NCBI RefSeq assembly: GCF_000367345.1
Contig: NZ_BARE01000018.1
Span: 55,418-119,417 of the forward strand
From: Sphingobium xenophagum NBRC 107872
Lineage (GTDB): Bacteria; Pseudomonadota; Alphaproteobacteria; Sphingomonadales; Sphingomonadaceae
Reading direction: 5' to 3'
Length of the DNA stretch: 64,000 bases
Shown: piece by piece, positions 60,474 through 64,000 of the stretch
How positions within the stretch are numbered: position 1 is the first letter of the stretch
Layout of the letters: each line of letters begins with the position of its first letter
Notes under the pieces: model-generated
Seen by the model: the letters and a program-made list of their open reading frames with translations, nothing else
What the model was told of the DNA's origin: nothing
Database searches by the model: none
Program-made: the position numbers and the translations under genes

Positions 60474-61131
60474 GAAGCGTAAAATCCTAGTCGCAAGCGC
60501 AGCGATGATGCTGGCACAAAGTGGCGCGATGGCGCAGCAGGCCGCGCCCGCCGCCCAGCCCGCCGCAGTCAAGCCCGCCGATCCGTTCGTGCAGGCGATT
60601 GCCGCGCGGCAAGTGGCCGACTTCGCCCGGCGCGAGGGTGATCCCTATGCGATGCTGACAGCCGCACGGATGCTGAAGCAGGTGCCGATGAGCGAAGGCG
60701 AAGCAGCGACGGGGGACGACGCGGCCTTTTCCCCCGACGCGCTGTTTGCCGAGGCCAAGGCGCTGGCCCGTGACGATCAGGCCTTGCTGTTGCAGATTCG
60801 CCTGTCCCAGTCCGCGTCTGGGCGCGGGGTGATGGCGTCGGCGTTCGGCAAGGGGCTGGTGCGGCGGGTACAGGACGTCAATCCGCGCAACGCCTATCGC
60901 TTCACCGTGACCGCCAAGGGTGGCGAGCCGCTGCGCATCGGCGCAATCGGCGACATCGGCACCAGCATGTATATCCGCCTGCTCGATGCGTCGGGCAAGC
61001 AATTGTGCCTGGACGACAATGCCGATTATGCGCCGGTCTGCGCGGTGACGCCCCGCGCGTCGGGAGAATATCGCATCGACATCGGCAACAAGAGCGCGGC
61101 CAAGAGCCGGACGGTGATTTTGAGCAATTGA
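60472..61131 (+). CDS. Secreted protein with a PPC-like C-terminal domain
   Basis: 219 residues. Signal peptide KRKILVASAAMMLAQSGAMA. After an Ala/Pro-rich stretch comes a helical part (QAIAARQVADFARREGDPYA) and a beta-rich end with NAYRFTVTAKGGEPLRIGAI, then YIRLLDASGKQLCLDDNADY and GEYRIDIGNKSAAKS. The end resembles the bacterial pre-peptidase C-terminal (PPC) domain. Two Cys may bridge. Divergent from the TIR gene with the start codons sharing CATG; convergent with the caspase gene. Confidence 0.75.
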   Translation: MKRKILVASAAMMLAQSGAMAQQAAPAAQPAAVKPADPFVQAIAARQVADFARREGDPYAMLTAARMLKQVPMSEGEAATGDDAAFSPDALFAEAKALARDDQALLLQIRLSQSASGRGVMASAFGKGLVRRVQDVNPRNAYRFTVTAKGGEPLRIGAIGDIGTSMYIRLLDASGKQLCLDDNADYAPVCAVTPRASGEYRIDIGNKSAAKSRTVILSN

Positions 61132-61156
61132 TCGGACGGGCGCGACAGGCATCGCG

Positions 61157-62824
61157 TCAGTTGCCGGTATAAAGCTCGCCGATCGACAGGCTCGCCTGCC
61201 CCGGCGACTTGGCCAGCAATTCGCGGATCGGCGCGACCAGCCAGTTGGCGGCGCGCTGATTTTCGACCGTGCGCAGCAGGACGCGGAAGGCTTCCGGCGG
61301 CTGGGGCGTCACCAGGGCCACGACATGGTCCGCGCCATAGGGAGCGATGACCTGACTTTCGAGGACCGGCAGCGACTGGCCGGGGGCGAGGCGACCGTCG
61401 CCATCCGATGGCGCGACCGGGAAAAGGCGCTGGACCGTGCCGTCCGACGCTATGTTGAACACAGTAGCATATTGTGGCGCGGCGACACGCTGGCCGTCCG
61501 CCTGTAGCGCCAGCGTGACCGGCGCGCCGGACGGATAGCGCGCACCATTGTCGAGCGGGCCGACGACTAGTCGGGCGCGCTGTTCAGACAGGAGCGGTCG
61601 CATCGCTTCGATCGCGGCCCATTTGTCGATGACGCCGCGCAGCTGCGGCAGGGTTTTGACATTTTGCGCGACCATGTCGCCCGTGCGGCGGAGCATGACG
61701 TGGCGGACATTGTCCCAAACAAAATCCGCGCCTTTGCCATCGATCAGGACACGCCAGGGATGGTCAGCCCCGGCGACGCTGGCCCGCGCCTTCACATCAG
61801 CGACGTAGAGGCCGGGCAGCGGCGGCGCGACCGGGGGCGCGGGCGGCGGCGGCACGGTGGCGAACAGACCCTGCCCTTCGCGGCCCGGCGGGATGATGAT
61901 GCTGCTTTCCTGCCGCTGGCCGCTCAACATGCGGACCTGGACATTGAGATAGGTGCCCAGTTCACCGATGGTCAGCTTGCCATCGCCATCCTGATCCGCC
62001 GCCATGCCCCTGCCATCGGCACCGGGCGTGGTCAGCCCCTGTTCGAAAGACCATGTGAGGAAACCGCGTGTCGGCGCGCCTTCGACCGGCAGGGCATTTT
62101 CCCATGCGATCTGATCGTCGCGGGCAGCGCCGATATAGAACAGGTTTGGCAGATCTTCCCGCGTGGCGGTGAGCGCCGCGCCCTCGACCGAAGCCAAGGT
62201 GCTGGCGAAACGCGGCGCGGGGCGAGAGCCCAGTTCGACATTGCGGCCACCCAGCGTCAGGCGTGGGGTCATGCCCATCGCGCGCGGATCGACCGATCGG
62301 TGCAGCGTGCCCGAATGGCAGGTGTCCGCCATCATCAGCACCTGCACACCGCGCGGCACGTAGAGGGCCAGCCAGGTGTAGAAATCCTTGTCGACGATGA
62401 AGCGTTCAGCGTCCTTGCTGTCAGGATCGAAACCGGGCAGCGGCAGGAACTGGTCGGTATCGCCGTCTCGCGTCCCCTTCACGCTGGCTTCGGCCAACGC
62501 GCCATGGCCGGTATAGTAAAGGAATATCCAGTCGCCCGGTTTGGAACGTAGCCCCAAAGCATGGAGCGCGGTTTCGACCGTGGTCCGACTGACACCTTCA
62601 TTGCGCAATATTGTGACATCGCTGGCGCCCTGGCCGCGAATCACTGTTTCCATCGCTGCAAGATCATTTTCAGGACCAGCCAGATCCATGATCTGGGACG
62701 AGTGGAACTGCCATGCGCCCACCAATAGGGCGCGGGTTTCGGCTTTAGCGAGCGAAGGAGATGCCATTATTGTGACAAAAGCGGTTAATACTGTTGCCCA
62801 GAGTCCACGAAGCCCCTTCCCCAC
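61157..62824 (-). CDS. Exported caspase-fold (peptidase C14) protein with EF-hand-like loop
   Basis: 555 residues from a GTG (GGGAG seven bases upstream). Signal peptide (RGLWATVLTAFVTIMASPSLAKA), then a caspase p20-like domain: ETRALLVGAWQF, the catalytic His107 in FLYYTGHG and Cys169 in MMADTCHSG. DQDGDGKLTIGE (278-289) is an EF-hand-type calcium loop. A Pro-rich linker precedes a C-terminal region like DUF4384 (APYGADHVVALVTPQ). A secreted caspase-fold protease, possibly calcium-regulated. Substrate unknown. Confidence 0.85.
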   Translation of the reverse strand: MGKGLRGLWATVLTAFVTIMASPSLAKAETRALLVGAWQFHSSQIMDLAGPENDLAAMETVIRGQGASDVTILRNEGVSRTTVETALHALGLRSKPGDWIFLYYTGHGALAEASVKGTRDGDTDQFLPLPGFDPDSKDAERFIVDKDFYTWLALYVPRGVQVLMMADTCHSGTLHRSVDPRAMGMTPRLTLGGRNVELGSRPAPRFASTLASVEGAALTATREDLPNLFYIGAARDDQIAWENALPVEGAPTRGFLTWSFEQGLTTPGADGRGMAADQDGDGKLTIGELGTYLNVQVRMLSGQRQESSIIIPPGREGQGLFATVPPPPAPPVAPPLPGLYVADVKARASVAGADHPWRVLIDGKGADFVWDNVRHVMLRRTGDMVAQNVKTLPQLRGVIDKWAAIEAMRPLLSEQRARLVVGPLDNGARYPSGAPVTLALQADGQRVAAPQYATVFNIASDGTVQRLFPVAPSDGDGRLAPGQSLPVLESQVIAPYGADHVVALVTPQPPEAFRVLLRTVENQRAANWLVAPIRELLAKSPGQASLSIGELYTGN

Positions 62825-62924
62825 TTGGGATCTCCCGCGATTTTTTGTTGCCTGTTCAGTTATTACCCCATAATCTCATAATGGTTTGGGGAGCAATAAC
62901 TATATCATGACGCGGGGTGGGACG

Positions 62925-63644
62925 ATGATGATAGTCAAAAGCTTCTTAACCATTGCTGCGGCGGGGTTTTTGTTAGGATCTTCCTCCGCCGCACTGGCGC
63001 AGGCCAACCCGCCCGCGACACCGGCGCAAGGCGGGGCGGGCGACGCGACCGATGGCGCTGCCGGGCGCGGCGTGCGCATCCTGCAACCCGAAACGTCCCC
63101 CGCGAATATCGTTACGAATGGGCAACAGGCTGCGCCTGCCAATGCGTCGCAGCCGGTCGCCCCTCCCGCGGCCAATGCCATCGCGCCGGCAAAGCAGCGC
63201 CCGACCGCCCCGGTCGGCACGGGACCAGTCCCGGCGCGCGCGCCGGTTCCGGCTCCTGTCGTGCTGAAATCGTGCGACCGTCCCTTTGCCAAACCCACCC
63301 TCCGTTTTGCCAACCCGGCCCGGTTCGACCGCGCGCTCAAAGGCGCTCTGCGGCGGGGCAAGACGGTGGTGGTCGATATCGAATCGCCCTATCCGGTCGC
63401 CAATGAAGCGCCCGCGCCGCTGGGCGCCTGGCTGAACGAGGTCGAAAAGAGCGGTGGCATGGTCACCGTCAGCCCCTATTGCCAAAAGGGTCGAGGTTTG
63501 GGGGGCTTCCTTGCCAAGCTGTTCGGCGGCGGCCCGGCTGAACCCTATAAGGCCGCGCGCGCCTATGACGCGGTGCTGCATGTCGATTCGGTAGACCAGA
63601 TCGTCACTCAAGTAGAATTCGCGCCGCGCAAGGCATCCAAATGA
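62925..63644 (+). CDS. Exported protein of unknown function next to caspase genes
   Basis: 239 residues from the ATG at 62925 (62928 also possible; GGTGGGA upstream). Signal peptide VKSFLTIAAAGFLLGSSSAA, a long Ala/Pro-rich linker, and a compact C-terminal domain of about 125 residues with KSCDRPFAKPTLRFANPARF, TVVVDIESPYPVANEAP and KLFGGGPAEPYKAARAYDAV. I do not recognise this domain. The next gene overlaps it by four bases (ATGA), so they are made together. Confidence 0.75.
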   Translation: MMIVKSFLTIAAAGFLLGSSSAALAQANPPATPAQGGAGDATDGAAGRGVRILQPETSPANIVTNGQQAAPANASQPVAPPAANAIAPAKQRPTAPVGTGPVPARAPVPAPVVLKSCDRPFAKPTLRFANPARFDRALKGALRRGKTVVVDIESPYPVANEAPAPLGAWLNEVEKSGGMVTVSPYCQKGRGLGGFLAKLFGGGPAEPYKAARAYDAVLHVDSVDQIVTQVEFAPRKASK

Positions 63645-64000
63645 CCCCACGCCCCGTTTTGTTTCCCGCGCTCCTGTTCCGCGCCATGGCAGCGCTGAGC
63701 CTGTTCGTCGCGTTGCTGACTGGCGGCGGCGCGGCGCAAGCGGCGGACGAACCCCGGCTGGCGCTCGTGATTGTCAATGGCGCGTATCAGTCCTTCGACA
63801 AGCTGGCGTCCACCTATGCCGATGGCGACAAGATCGCCACTGCGCTTAGCGCGACCGGCTTTGTCGATGCGAATGGCGAAGGGCCGGTGCAGGTGCGGCG
63901 TGACCTGTCGCGTGAAGCGATGCTGGCCGCGATTGCCGATTTCCGCGCGAAGCTGACCGCTGCCGGACCCAAGGCGTTCGGCATGCTCTATTTTTCCGGC
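63641..64000 (+). CDS. Second exported caspase-fold protein (partial, cut by window end)
   Basis: The first 120 codons only. Signal peptide (AALSLFVALLTGGGAAQAAD), then ERRLALV-like PRLALVIVNGAYQSFDKLAS and DGDKIATALSATGFVDANGE, and finally KAFGMLYFSG at the window edge, where the family's catalytic GH would follow. This is the same caspase p20 start as in the gene at 61157. The catalytic His and Cys are not in view. Confidence 0.75.
   Translation, partial: MTPRPVLFPALLFRAMAALSLFVALLTGGGAAQAADEPRLALVIVNGAYQSFDKLASTYADGDKIATALSATGFVDANGEGPVQVRRDLSREAMLAAIADFRAKLTAAGPKAFGMLYFSG

Noticed and set aside
1..64000. CRISPR arrays, insertion sequences, prophage genes
   Set aside because: No regularly spaced direct repeats, transposase, integrase or phage structural genes were seen anywhere in the window.

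Overview
This window is a chromosomal segment of an alphaproteobacterium, most likely a sphingomonad (Sphingomonadaceae such as Sphingobium or Sphingomonas). This is inferred from the high G+C content, the pairing of cpdR with an N-formylglutamate amidohydrolase, a fbcF-b-c type cytochrome bc1 operon, the protein sequences themselves, and the dispersed palindromic repeats. There is no sign of prophage, transposase, plasmid functions or CRISPR.

Region 1 (about 1-17120) holds housekeeping genes: the 3' end of an SGNH acyltransferase, an FGase-family amidohydrolase, the response regulator cpdR, dctA, tRNA-Val(GAC), an MTA/SAH nucleosidase-like gene, apt, the petABC operon, trmL-hemF-GNAT, lipB, two small envelope proteins, queC-queE, a DUF3617 protein, hslO and argD-argF.

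Region 2 (17325-57326) is an almost complete flagellar gene set. A long minus-strand operon runs flbD-fliE-F-G-H-I-J-K-L-M-N-O-P-Q-R-flhB plus a GT87-type membrane glycosyltransferase. It is followed by an unidentified gene and fliD-fliS, each with its own sigma-28-type promoter. Flagellin lies divergent from flbD. The glucan genes opgG-opgH sit between flagellin and a minus-strand operon of a lytic transglycosylase, flhA and fliA. Next come flgM-flgN, flgA and a small second MotA/MotB-like pair. The plus-strand units flgB-C-D-E-F, flgG-H-I-J-K-L and motA-motB complete the set. I can read four sigma-54 promoters (TGGCAy-N5-TTGC) and five sigma-28 promoters (TAAA-N15-kCCGTTAT-like). Together with fliA, flgM and a sigma-54 activator in the same locus, they outline a cascade: FlbD/sigma-54 drives basal body and hook genes, then FliA, released from FlgM, drives flagellin, filament cap and stator genes.

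Region 3 (57688-64000) has an FKBP-type isomerase, rpsU, a class II aldolase-family gene, and then a cluster that looks more like accessory DNA. This cluster has a membrane-anchored TIR-domain protein, a secreted PPC-like protein whose start codon overlaps that of the TIR gene, an exported caspase-fold protein with an EF-hand-like loop, an unknown exported protein, and the start of a second exported caspase-fold protein cut by the window edge. It is the best candidate here for an undescribed system.

Odd points worth following: a palindromic repeat read in frame near the start of fliP; FlgH with no lipobox cysteine; FliM with no N-terminal CheY-binding peptide; a 240-base-offset duplication inside fliK; and a short FlgJ with its muramidase on a separate protein.
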